A stretch of DNA of 64,000 bases from Cocos nucifera. Lineage: Eukaryota; Streptophyta; Magnoliopsida; Arecales; Arecaceae. Positions 46,481 to 57,204 of the stretch are shown one piece after another. The stretch spans positions 85,500 to 149,499 of the forward strand of contig QRFJ01003319.1 in the NCBI GenBank assembly GCA_006176705.1, read 5' to 3'. The position numbers and the translations under genes are program-made. Below the pieces are notes generated by a model, which saw only the letters and a list, made by a program, of their open reading frames with translations, ran no database searches and was not told the origin of the DNA. The first letter of the stretch is position 1; each line of letters begins with the position of its first letter.

Positions 46481-47300
46481 TTTATCCCTAAGATGTAGGA
46501 TGCTTCATCCTAATCATTCATGAAGAACTGTGATGACTACCAGACTTTTATTTCCTATAGTGCAGGGATGGCATTTTCGATTAAGAGAATGTCCTCTACG
46601 TATAAGATAATAAATACCACTGGACCATTTGTCCACTTATAAATGCAGGGCTCTCCTCCATTCTTAACGAAGCCATACGTTTTGATCACCTTATCAAAAT
46701 GCATGTTCCAACTTCGAGATGCTTGCTTCAATCCACAAATAGATCCCTGAAGCTTGCACACCTTGGACTCATCTATGGATGTGAACCCCTCAAGTTGTAT
46801 CATATACACCTCTTTAGTCAGCTCTCCATTTAGAAAAGTTATCTTCACATCCATCTATCAGATCTCATAATCTAGATGGACAGATATCACAAGCATTATT
46901 CGAATGGATTTGAGCATTGCTATACGAGAGAACATCTTGTCATAGTCAATACCATAATATTGACGATACCCTTTGACAACCAGATGGGCTTTATAGGTCT
47001 CCACTTTTTCGTCTATGCTCCTTTTTCTTTTGAAGATCTATTTACACCCAATGGGTTTAACCCCTTCATGGACTCCATTTAGATTTCATGATCTCAAGCC
47101 ATTTCTCAAAATTGGATCTCTGCAGAGCATCCATATAAGTGATCGGATCCTCATTATTCTCATCAAGTTTGATGGGATTACAATCTTGGACCAAACAATC
47201 ATAGTATCTATTCAGATGATGCGGTACTCTATCAGATCATCTTAATGGTGTAGGTACACTAGTCTCTGAATTTGATATAACCAAATCTAACTTAGGTTTA
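46481..47300 (-). pseudogene. Element H: reverse transcriptase
   Basis: Open piece 46854-46555 reads MDVKITFLNGELTKEVYM, VCKLQGSICGLKQASRSWN and YVEDILLIEN. The active-site motif is YVED at 46591-46602 where YVDD is the family norm, a change of one catalytic Asp to Glu. Upstream text (PITYMDALQRSNFEKWLE near 47170-47100) gives the linker. Numerous frame breaks. Confidence 0.88.
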
Positions 47301-47384
47301 GTTACAAGTATCAGTTTTTGTACCTATTAAACTTCATCAAGTTCAATCTTAGAGGCAATAGTTTCTTCACCAAGAATTTTTTTT

Positions 47385-48260
47385 TCTAAAAAGATTGTCT
47401 TAAGACTGACGAACACCTTTTGTTCATCAGCATAATAGAAATAGTATCCTTTGGTCTCTTTTGGATACCCTATAAATATGCACTTGTCAAACCTAGGTCC
47501 AAGTTTATCTATAACTAACCATTTGATATAAGCTAGGCACCCCCAAATTCTAAGATATGAAAGTACTGGCTTACATCCTGTCCATATCTCATATAAACTC
47601 TTAACTACAGACTTACTTGAAATCCTATTTAATAGATAACAAGCTAATTCAAGTGCATATCCCTAGAAGGATATCGACAAGCAGGCAAAATTCATCATGG
47701 ATCGGATCTTGTCTAACAAAGTCTGATTTCTTCTTTCAGACACACCATTATGCTGTGGTGTTCCTGAAAGAGTCCATTGGGAGAGAATCCCATTCTCTCC
47801 TAGATATGTGAGAAACTCATCAGAAAGGTATTTTCCTCCTTGACCATACCGAAGAGTTTTAATACTCTTTCCAATTTGTATTTCTACTTCACTTCAAAAT
47901 CATTTGAATATTTTAAATGAATCCAACTTGTATTTCATCAGATAGATATATCCATATCTAGATAGATCATCTTTAACAGTGATGAAGTAGAAATATCCAC
48001 CCTGGCACTTATGCTCATTAGTCCACTACATTAGTATGTACTAGACCTAAAAGCTCGATGGCTCTCTCATCTTTTTCAGTAAAAGATAACTTGGTCATTT
48101 TACCAAGAAGACAGGATTCATTGGTTGGAAGTGATTCACAATCACTGACTTCGAGGATTTCCTCTTGAGTCAATCTATTTATTCTGTTCTTATTTATATA
48201 ATCTAGCCTACAGTATCATAAATAGATATCTGACACACTATCTAATCTTGGATGCTTGCC
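47385..48260 (-). pseudogene. Element H: integrase
   Basis: Recognisable in fragments: FLEKKILGEETIASKIELDEV near 47400-47330, PPYEIW/HLRIWGCLAYIKW-type text near 47600-47520, QHNGVSERRNQTLLD near 47760-47710, RSYGQGGKYL near 47870-47830 (no Asp at the second catalytic site), and LVHTNVV/CGLMS-like text near 48040-48000. No open stretch longer than about 60 codons. Confidence 0.75.
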
Positions 48261-48379
48261 AGTTGATTAGACTATGTTAACATGTTGTGATAGCATATAA
48301 ACATAATTATTCAAATGTCCATAGAAAATAATAATACCATTCATAATGATATTATAGACTTATTTTTTTTATTAAAATT

Positions 48380-48700
48380 TCATAATCATTTTTGGCCAAA
48401 AGACCTACAGAAATAATATTTAAAAAAAAATTGAGATAGAAATGACAATCACTAAGAACAATGGTATGAAACTCAAATACAAGTTTTAGGATTTCTAAAG
48501 CTAGAACTAGAACTGATCTTCTATCTCCAACGTTCAGAAACCTTTCACCATGCTCAAATCTTCTACTGACTTACAATCTCTACAATGAATTACAAATATG
48601 GTAAGGGCTACCGGTATCTAATACCCAGTTAGTAATATCATAAATAGAAAAATTGCAAGGAGTTATTATATAAATATCTTACCTAGTAACAGCTTGCTTC
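48380..48700 (-). pseudogene. Element H: protease
   Basis: Reads DITNWVLDTGSPYHICNSL near 48650-48590, keeping the DTG active site, then RRFEHGERFLNVGD, LKLVFEFHTIVLSDCHF and ISVGLLAKNDYEILI. Of the F-family copies in the window, this one has the most intact protease motif. Confidence 0.85.
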
Positions 48701-49545
48701 TTTCTCTACCTATTCGGATCTAGGGAGGTAATGTACTGAGGACAGTTCCTCTTCCAGTGCTCCCGCTTCTTGCAAAAGAAATATTCAACTTGACTCTTAT
48801 CGAGCTTGATCTTCTTGGTCTGACCCTACACAGATGTCCCAGCCTAAACTTGCACCTTCTTAGCTTTCTTCATTTTGTTCTTTTTCCCTTTTCTAAAGGG
48901 TCGAGAATCAGAAGACAAGCCTCCCACTATGTTCATTGACTCCTTATGGAGTTGGTGATCCTTCTCAAAGCTCTGAAGCAACCCCAATAATCTGTGGTAG
49001 TCTACTTCAGGCTTTATCATTCTGAAATGAGTAAGAAATGGGATAAAAGTCTTAGACAGTGAGTTCAGTATTGCATCCTTCCCAAGTTGTTTATGCAAGA
49101 AAAAGCCAAGCTTACTCAATCGCTTTATCAGCTCGATCATGTACAATACATGATCACTGACAAAGGCACCATCCTACATCCTGACATTGAAGATGGCACA
49201 ACTAGTCTTGTGCCTTTCAATATCATCAGATGTGCCAAAAGAATCCTCCAATACTTGAAGCATATTTTTTGACTAAACCATCTCAAATCTGCGATTGAAC
49301 TCGTCGCTCATGGCAGCCAGTATAATGCAGCATACCATGGTTCGATCACTAAGCCACTTCTGGTAGGTGTCTCTAAATATTCTACGTGCATTATCAGCTG
49401 GCTCCTCAGGTGCAAGATCCATCAACACATATAGGATCCGTTCATGCTCCAGGACTATCTTCAACTTTCGGTACTAGCTATCGAAGTTGGATCCCACCAA
49501 CTTATCATTATCCAATAATGATCAGAGCAATAGGAAAGTAGCCAT
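48701..49545 (-). pseudogene. Element H: gag
   Basis: Starts at an ATG at 49545 (MATFLLLWSLLDNDKL) after the leader. It has a TAG at codon 24 (49474-49476), the same codon as in F. Open pieces are 49464-49273 (VLEHERILYVLMDLAPEEP, YQKWLSDRTM) and 49146-48844 (LIKRLSKLGFFLHKQLGKDA, FRMIKPEVDYHRLLGLLQSF). The zinc knuckle reads YFFCKKREHWKRNC near 48780-48740, with its first Cys lost to Tyr and Gly to Glu. Confidence 0.88.
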
Positions 49546-51446
49546 ATCTACACAAAGAAAAATCATAACTTAATTAGTAATTGATTCATTAAATCTAAAG
49601 ATTTGGACTTTAATCAAAAGGTTCTTTCACTATTTTATTCGAATTGGAAGTCTCTATCTCTAATTCAAGAAATTATCCTAATTCCTTAGTGGGTACTAGA
49701 ATCCACATAGACTGCACACAAGCCCAACTTTGGTTAACCAACTCATGTACATCTAAGGATAGGTTCATAATCAATTATTTCTCTAAATAATTTTTAGTAA
49801 TTAAATTTTTGCCTCAATCTATAATCAGTAGGCATTGGCCTCCATTGAAAAGGTTTAGTTAGATCCAACCATTAACATGACCATACTTGGACCATCAAAT
49901 CAATGAATGATTAGGCCCAACATTAGTTGGCTAACCTAACCACCATTTAGAAAGATGTAGTCAAGAAATCATATAATGAATGATAATTTTATTAGCTGAT
50001 AAACATCAAGCCTTTGGGCCTCCAACGATTTCCAACTAATGGACCCATTATCACTCACTTAATGGGAGGCTATGATCTAGTTATCACAATAACTATTTCA
50101 TCTTAGAAATCTAATAATTTTAGAAAATTTAATTTAAAGATGAGGGAAGGTTACATGAACCAGCTTGTCATGATCCTCCCACTGGCTTCACCAAGTCAGC
50201 TTAAAGAAGATCATTAATAGGCTGGTCTAGGAGCACCTAAATCAATCACACTGATTTACCTAGCTAACATGGGTTAGCTTGAATAGTCAAGTGATCTGAT
50301 CAAAACATAATTTCACCAAGAGGCTAGGTAAGTTTAATTAGTGAGAGGATCTACCAAAGCTTGTCTTAAATACCATCAAAAATTGTCAGGTAAGCTGGCT
50401 GCCAGTTAAAAACCACTGGTCTGATTTACCTTAGACTCCAACTAGTTTAACAAGTCTTGATTAGATCAACCTAACAATTCATGCTAGACCGCGTAGTCAA
50501 GAATCAAGTTCATCTTGGGTCTTGTTAAAGACATGGACTTGACCAACTACAATTATTGTAATTGATCTAAAGAATTCTTGACCTAATCTAAGATAATAAT
50601 TGATTAAATATAGTCAATTCTCTAATTAAGTCTATTCTTTAGTCTAATCCTAGGTCTAATCTAATTAATGGACCTAATCCCCACTAATCCATTTAATCGA
50701 ATGTGTTATAATTTGTGTCTTATGATTTTCAATTCACAATCCTAGATCCTAATCAAACAACTTCTTAATTCTTAATTAAGTTTTAGGCTGAGAGTTGGGG
50801 TTCGACTTTTCAAAAATAATTTTCATATTTGTAAAATATTTTTACAATATGGTTCTATCAACCAAGTTACATGTTTGATTCATAATCAATATGTAAGTAA
50901 GATAAGCATGTAACTACTTTAGATCTAATCTAAACTGGTTCATGTAATTAAAATAGTTTCAACTATAATCAATCATAAATTATCTTAGATCAAATCTAAT
51001 ACATTTATGATGATTAAAATTAGATTAAAATATTTTTAATTAGATTATAAAATATCTTAGATCTAATCTAAAATTTTATGATCAATGTTTTAAATCAGCA
51101 CGTACTAGGACAACCTCTCCACTGTAAATGATAAACCTTACAGTAAGACAATCTTATAATCAGTCCATGCAATTTAAAATTTTTATTTTTAGATCTAAAA
51201 ATATTTAAAATCTATTAAATCATAAATAAAATTAGATCATATCTAATAAATTTATGATTAGAGATAGATTTATATGAACTAGGATAATCTCTCCACTGTA
51301 AGGGATAAACCTTATAGTAGGACAACCTAATAATCAGTTCATGTAATCTGATTTTAAATTTTAAATTTAATAATTAGATTATAAATTAGATTTAATCCAA
51401 AAAATAATCTAAACATGCTCAAATAATCATGTAATAATAAACCTAG
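49546..51446 (-). other. Element H untranslated leader
   Basis: 1.9 kb homologous to F's leader in reverse, including the shared block near 50400-50450 (here GTCTAAGGTAAAT, so the splice-like word is altered) and the duplicated AAGGTTTATCC module at 51110-51150 and 51290-51330. No ORF. Confidence 0.7.
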
Positions 51447-51458
51447 GCTCTGATACTA
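51447..51458 (-). other. Element H primer binding site
   Basis: GCTCTGATACTA, one mismatch from the initiator Met-tRNA site, next to the LTR start at 51461. Confidence 0.88.
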
Positions 51459-51460
51459 AT

Positions 51461-53811
51461 TGAAGAAACCAAATCTAGGATTTCAAGACTAGATCTTGAA
51501 ACTTTTCCAAAATCAGACAGTCAAAGATTAAAATTAATCAAAATTAATTTTAAATATTAGAGAATATTCTAGATCTAATATTTTATTACATGATTATGGT
51601 ATGACATTAAATAAAAAATTAAACATAAGAAAGAAACTAAAACATGTTGATCACATCAACATGCATATACACTACATCTAATGCAGGTATAAAAAAAATA
51701 GATCAGATCTATTACTTACGTAAGTTAGATATTCTAACTTACTGATCCAGGCTTAAGAATGATGTTGCAAGCTGCACATATTTCCGGCCTTTAGGAGTCA
51801 TCCACACGAGCCCATGAATCACGATCAAAAGTCCTGATGCAGAAAATCAGCATCGCATGCTAGTACTATGTTGATCCTTCTTTGATGATCGATCTGGTGC
51901 TTTCTTCTTCTGGATTTAGACTCTTCCAAAGATGAGAAGGAGAAAAGAAGATTTCAGATGTGAGACACTCATAAAAATCTAAAAGAAGAAGGAAGAAAAG
52001 AGATGAACACAGCAATCCTAGAAGAAGACCCTCTTCTTTTTCTCCTTGCTCTCACCTAGACACCTAGTTTTGTGTCTATAAAATCCGAACGCCCAAGAAC
52101 TCTTTTTCCCTGATTTTCACACACCCAAAAGCCCTCTCAATAATTTGGAACATATAAGAAAATTAGCTCAAAATTCATCCTATATATAAAGATATAGAGG
52201 AGTCCTTGTCTAGGTCAAATACGTAGACAAGAAATATCCAATTTAGGCAAGACAAGGGGCTAAGGTGGTGCAAGGTGAAATCCTAGTCTTACTAGGATTC
52301 CATCAATAACTTGGTCAAAATTATTTCTTAAATCAAAATCAATTCAACTAAATTAAATTAGGCCCAAACCCAATTAAGAATTTAATTAAATTTGATTTAA
52401 TTTTGATTTAATTTTTTAATCAAATTAGAAAATTGGATTGACCTAAGTCCTAATTGAACTAGGACTAGTTTTTTTTCTTACACTTGGCTTATCCAATAAG
52501 CCAATTGAACTTGATCCAATCAAGTCCAAACTAAATCTAATAAAATCATATTTAATTAAGCCCTCTGGCTTAATCAAATTAGCAATTAGATTACTAATTG
52601 GCTTAATTTGATAAAGCTAGAAAATAAAAATTAAGTTTAATTAAATATGATTTAATTAGATTTAGTTTGGGCCTGAATTGATCAAGTTCAATTGGTTTAT
52701 TGGATAAGCGAAGTATAAGAAAGAACTAGTCCTAGTTCAACTAGGACTTGGGTCAATCCAATTTTTTAATTTAATTAAAAAATTAAATCAAAATTAAATC
52801 TAATTTAATTAAGTTTTTAATTAGGTTAGGACCTAATTTAATTAGTTTTACTTACTTTCGATTTAATTTGGTTTGAGAAACCATTTTTGACCAAATTTTA
52901 TATGGAATCCTAGTAGGACTAGGTTTCCACCCTTGCACCATCTAAGCCCCAATGCCCTCCACTCTCTCTTCTTAGAGTTTTGCATGACAAAACTCTCATG
53001 CCGAGCAATCCCACGAGCACCCCTTACTCTTCCTTCTATCCTATATGGAAATTAGTTTGTGGACCAAGTCAATGGTAGGTAGTTTGTTTTGATTTTGGAT
53101 TCTATGAGATACAATCCTAACAAACCAAAACTCCTTCCATAAGGCACCGCCCACTCCCTATTTTCCCTTGATTTTTTTGATGGAGAAAGCCCATCTTTTT
53201 GTGCACCTAACTTGGTGGTCCATGGCTAAAACAAAGGAGGGGGTGCCCAAGTGTTGGGTGCCCCAACAACTTGCCATATGTGGTTTTGCCTAGTCTAGAA
53301 ATTTGACCCAATAAGGACTCTTCCATATCTCTTTATAAGGATGTCTTTTTGGGCTAAATTTTGCATTGATTCTAGATCAATAAGAGGGCTCTTGGACATG
53401 TGAAAATTAGAGAGAGAGAGAGAACTTTCGGGCATAGAATTTCATAGATACCAATTAAGGTATCTAGGTGAGAGAAAAGAGAAGAAGACGAGGGTCTTCT
53501 TTTAGGATCCTTTTGCTCTTCCTTTCTCCTCCTCCTTGATAAAGAATTTTGAGTGTTGTTTTAGATCAAAAGTCTCTTCCTTTTCTTCTAATTTTTGGAA
53601 TATCCAAATCTTGAAGAAGAAAGCATCGAATCGACCATCGAAGAAGGATTAGCATAGTACTAGCATACTATGTTGATTTTCGAGCATCGAACTTTTGATT
53701 TGGATTTGTGGGCTCATGTGGACATCTCTTAGAAGCCAGACATGTGTGCGGCTTAGAGGTACATACTCAAGCCTAGATCAATAAGTTGAAACGTCTAACT
53801 TGCATAGATAA
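51461..53811. repeat. Head-to-head inverted pair of partial F-family LTRs
   Basis: 51461-52580 is the downstream half of H's right LTR on the minus strand; 52581-53811 is the downstream half of an F-type LTR on the plus strand, up to CTAACTTGCATAGAT. They meet at about 52580 inside a natural inverted sequence of the LTR (GGCTTAATCAAATT facing AATTTGATAAAGC), giving arms of about 1.1 and 1.2 kb. The right arm differs from F in several words, so it may come from another subfamily. No coding sequence. Confidence 0.75.
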
Positions 53812-53984
53812 TGTTGGGGATAAACCTCGCTTTCGCCAAAGTCCAGTCTGATGCTTAGCCTAATGCAACTGGTAATCACAGAAGAGCTTTGATCAAGAAT
53901 ACTTCTTCCAGTGGTCGAACCCCAGCCGAACTCCTTCAACGGTCGAACCTCAGTCGACTCATCTAATGGCCGAACCCCAGCTGA

Positions 53985-54500
53985 ACTCCTTTAGCGGTCG
54001 AACTCTTTCTAAATTTCTCCTTCAGTCAAATTCCTCCAGGAGCCAAATTCCTTCTGGACCTCTACTTCAATTGAATTCCTCCAAGAGCCAAACTCCCTCC
54101 GAACATCTCCTTCAGTCAGATCCCTCTAGGAGCCAAACTCTCTCCAGACTTTTCCTTCAGTCAGATTCCTCTTGGAGCCCAACTTCTTTCAAACTTCTCC
54201 TTCAATCGAATTCCTCCAGGAGTCGAACTCCTTCCAAATCTCTACTTTAGTTAGATTTCTTCAGGAGCCCAACTCCTTTCGGACTTCTCCTTCAATCGGA
54301 TTCCTCTTGGAGCCAAACTCCTTCCGAACTTCTCCTTCAATCAAATTTCTGTAGGAGCCAAACTCCCTCCGAACTTTTCTTTCAGTCAGATTCCTCCAGG
54401 AGCCCAACTCCTTCCAAACTTCTTCTTCAGTCGAATTCCTCCAAGAGCCGAACTTCTTTTGGACTTCTCCTTCAATCAAACTTCTCCACCAGTCAAACTA
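53985..54500 (+). repeat. 45-bp minisatellite in U3 of element I 5' LTR
   Basis: TTCCTCCAGGAGCC recurs at 54031, 54076 and 54121, exactly 45 bases apart; about 11-12 units in all. Because 45 is a multiple of three, open frames of 15-residue repeats (LLQSNSSRSQTPSE type) appear on both strands. The matching array in the 3' LTR is at about 60165-60665. Those ORFs are not called as genes. Confidence 0.85.
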
Positions 54501-54927
54501 CTTCAGCTGAACTTTTTCACCAGTCGAACTTCTTCTGGACTTCTCCATCAGTCGAACTCCATCCAGATTTCTCCAGCAAATTACTTCTAGATTTCAAGTA
54601 GCATTCCTCCTGAATGATCCCCTCTAGCCATATTTCCTTTAGAAGTTTGAACTCCTCTAAAATTGATATACGTCAAAGCTCTTCACTTGTCCATGTGGCT
54701 TCGAGCGGCTCAGTATAGGATGGCTATGGCTACGGATGTCACTATCAGTCTACTGTAAATGGTGCCCCTCTCACACGGTCCTAAGTGGCCAGCTATCGGA
54801 TGGCTATGGCTGTCACTATCAGTTTGTTATAGGCGGCATCCCTCTCTGTAACAAATCCCATGTGGCCCTGAGCAATTAGCTACCAGATGGCTATGGTTGT
54901 CACTATCAATCTGCTCCAGGCTCCATC

Positions 54928-54935
54928 TATAAAAG
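54928..54935 (+). promoter_or_regulatory. TATA box of element I LTR
   Basis: TATAAAAG about 115 bases before the LTR end, conserved at 61103-61110 in the 3' LTR. A canonical plant TATA box at a position expected for transcription start. Confidence 0.65.
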
Positions 54936-55291
54936 AAATCCTCCAGATATGTTTTCTCTAATCTCTCTTCTCCTTCCCAAAATTCTGCTGAATTCTTTTC
55001 TGAGCACTCTATTTCTATTGGCCAGAAGAGCTAATTTGATCATCGGAGGATCATGCCGAAGCCATCACCACCAACTCTAGATGAGACTTTATTTTGCAGG
55101 TCATCGACGGTAGCCTCTTCTTCCTTAACTCCAGCTTGATCCAACGTCGATCAGATTCTACACCAATAGGATTGATGTTAGAAGGAGGGTCTCTATTCCT
55201 GAGGTATCCTTATTCTTAAAGGAGTGCTCAACCGATCTTGTGGATCTTCTTCTTTAAGGTCCATCTCCATCCTCTCCCTCGATCCCAAGAA

Positions 55292-57049
55292 ATGCCTCCA
55301 AAGAAGGCGACTATCTGGAGATCTACCAATTCTACCATCAAATCCGATCTAGATCCATACGTTCCTGCTCTATCACCGATGCTTCAACCTCCTCCTCCAT
55401 CAAAGGCCATGGTAGATCTGGAGCAGTTTAACCTGCTGATGCGGTAGGTTTAAAACCTCATCGAGATGGTGCAGGCCATGTGACAGCCTTCAATGGCAAT
55501 TCCATCAAAAAATCTACAATCGGAATGTCAGGAATCGATCCCAAGGAAGAGCACTTAGGCTAGCATACCCATCGCCCATGGGAAGGGGAAACAAAGAGCA
55601 GAGGATCCTTGTTTGGATCGTGATTCTTCTCCAAAAGAGATCTTTTCCATCTATAGTCGAAAGCCTTCCAAGATCTATGATCGAGACAATGTCCTCGCTC
55701 GAAAATGATGGAAGATGGATCGACGGATTGTGGAACTCTACTACATCATCCTGGCTCATCATGATGATGTCTGCACCGATCTTCCTTTCTCTCTCCGAAT
55801 TATGCAAGAGTTCATTCTGCCTAAATTCAAACTCTCCCAATTTGAAAGCTACGATGGAACCTTTGATCCGATCGATCACCTGAAGATCTTTCGAACCATG
55901 ATCCTGCTCCACGGTGCACCAGATGCCATCTTATGCTGAGCATTTTCATTCACCTTAAATGGAGCAGCAAGAAACTAGTACTCGACATTGATGTCTGGTA
56001 CGATCTTCTCGTTTAATCAGATGAGCCATTAGTTTGTAGCTCATTTTGTTAGCAGCTGGCACCCCCATCGAGGTTTGGATTCCTTGATGAATATCAAGCA
56101 GAAGGAGGGGGAATCGATCCGAACTTATGTCACTCGACTTAATACCACTATATTGGAGGTCCAGAACCTAGATCAGTCTATTGCAATAGCCGCACTCAAG
56201 GGTGGCCTTTAGAAGAATGATTTGTTATTCTTCCTGAAGAAGAAGTACCCCAGGAACTTTGCTGATATGCTAGCTCAGACTGAAGGATATATCCAAGTGG
56301 AAGAAGCCTTCAAGTTGAAGGATGAGGAAGCCACAGGAGAGAAATGGGTAGATGAGTCCAATAGATCCATCGTTGATAGAGGACCGAATGAAGTTCGACC
56401 ATGCACACGGACTCCCCCTGAGCGCAAGCGAGCCTGAACTCCTTCTCGAGCTCATCATCAAAAAAGCTTCAACAGAGGGGTGTGAAGAAGTTCTTGCCTT
56501 AGAAGGTTTCACAACTATACCCCCCTTAATGCTCCTAAAACTGAAGTTTTAATGAAAATTAAGAATCAACTACCAAGATCAGAAGAATTACAATCTCTCT
56601 CAAACAAGCACAATCGAAGCAAGTACTATTTGTATCATCATGATCACAGTCATGATACTGAAGAATGCATTCAGCTCCAAGATGAGATCGAGGAGCTCAT
56701 CAGGAGAGGCTGACTAGATCAATTCCTCAAACATCGGCCTGAAGCAAGAGAAGTTCAACCAAGGATGCTGCCATAGGTAGAACCACCAATGAGGAAGGAA
56801 CAACAAGGAGATCGATCGCCTTCCGACATCATCAACACTATCTCTGGGGGGCTTAGTACTTCGACGAGCCACCATCTCTCAGCCTCGAAGCCAGGGGAAG
56901 CTTGCCCCAAATTAAGAAGGTCAGTATGAAATAGAGGAGGTCGTCCGGTCCGAAACTTATCATTTAAAGGAGCTCAATGGAATAACGCTCCCATGACCTT
57001 AGAAATCAAAAAATCTAAGGATGTACTTCCAGTAATTTTTCTTCAATAA
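55292..57049 (+). pseudogene. Element I: Tat-type Ty3-gypsy gag, one frame with stops only
   Basis: From ATG at 55292 (MPPKKATIW) to a stop at 57047-57049, 585 codons remain in one frame with no frameshift. About 14 in-frame stops interrupt it (for example 55445, 55451, 55481, 55937 and 56435). Domains: a central capsid-like segment FESYDGTFDPIDHLKIFRTM, then FVAHFVSS, KQKEGESIRTYVTRLN, LEVQNLDQSIAIAALKGG, YPRNFADMLAQTEGYIQVEEA; then YYLYHHDHSHDTEECIQLQ with EIEELIRRG, the zinc-like end typical of Tat gag, and NTISGG. The order and wording fit Tat/Retand elements. It would form particles with pol supplied by an autonomous relative. Confidence 0.88.
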
Positions 57050-57204
57050 AACTTCTTCATTTCAATATTATGGTTTCTTGATGCAAAAATTATGTGATGA
57101 CAGGGAAGAAGCAATCAATAGTGGCCATATTAAGAATAGGAGGAGAATCTCGTCCTAACGTGAGCAAAGTCGAAGGCCTCGTTCATTTTGAACAAAGTGA
57201 GAAG
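57050..57204 (+). other. Spacer between gag and tandem array
   Basis: About 155 bases without a motif. A Tat element would read into protease and RT here, but nothing of pol is visible. Confidence 0.6.

Larger units (their letters stand above)
43437..52580 (-). mobile_element. Element H: F-family Ty1-copia element, minus strand, right LTR truncated
   Basis: Left LTR 43437-45614, polyprotein remains 45640-49545, leader to 51446, primer binding site 51447-51458 and about half of the right LTR (51461-52580). The order and wording match F closely in reverse. The right LTR stops in mid-sequence at an inverted junction. The coding region is more decayed than F's. Confidence 0.9.
53812..55047 (+). 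repeat. Element I 5' LTR
   Basis: 1236 bp. U3 holds a 45-bp minisatellite (53985-54500) and a looser threefold repeat around GGATGGCTATGGCTGTCACT (54715-54920) just before the TATA box. Confidence 0.85.

Noticed and set aside
53966..54479. Ser-rich repeat ORFs on both strands
   Set aside because: Translation of the 45-bp LTR minisatellite; no start context and no domain.
55578..55883. 101-codon plus-strand ORF and its 132-codon antisense partner
   Set aside because: Other-frame shadows of element I gag, whose true frame (55292-57049) carries the recognisable domains.
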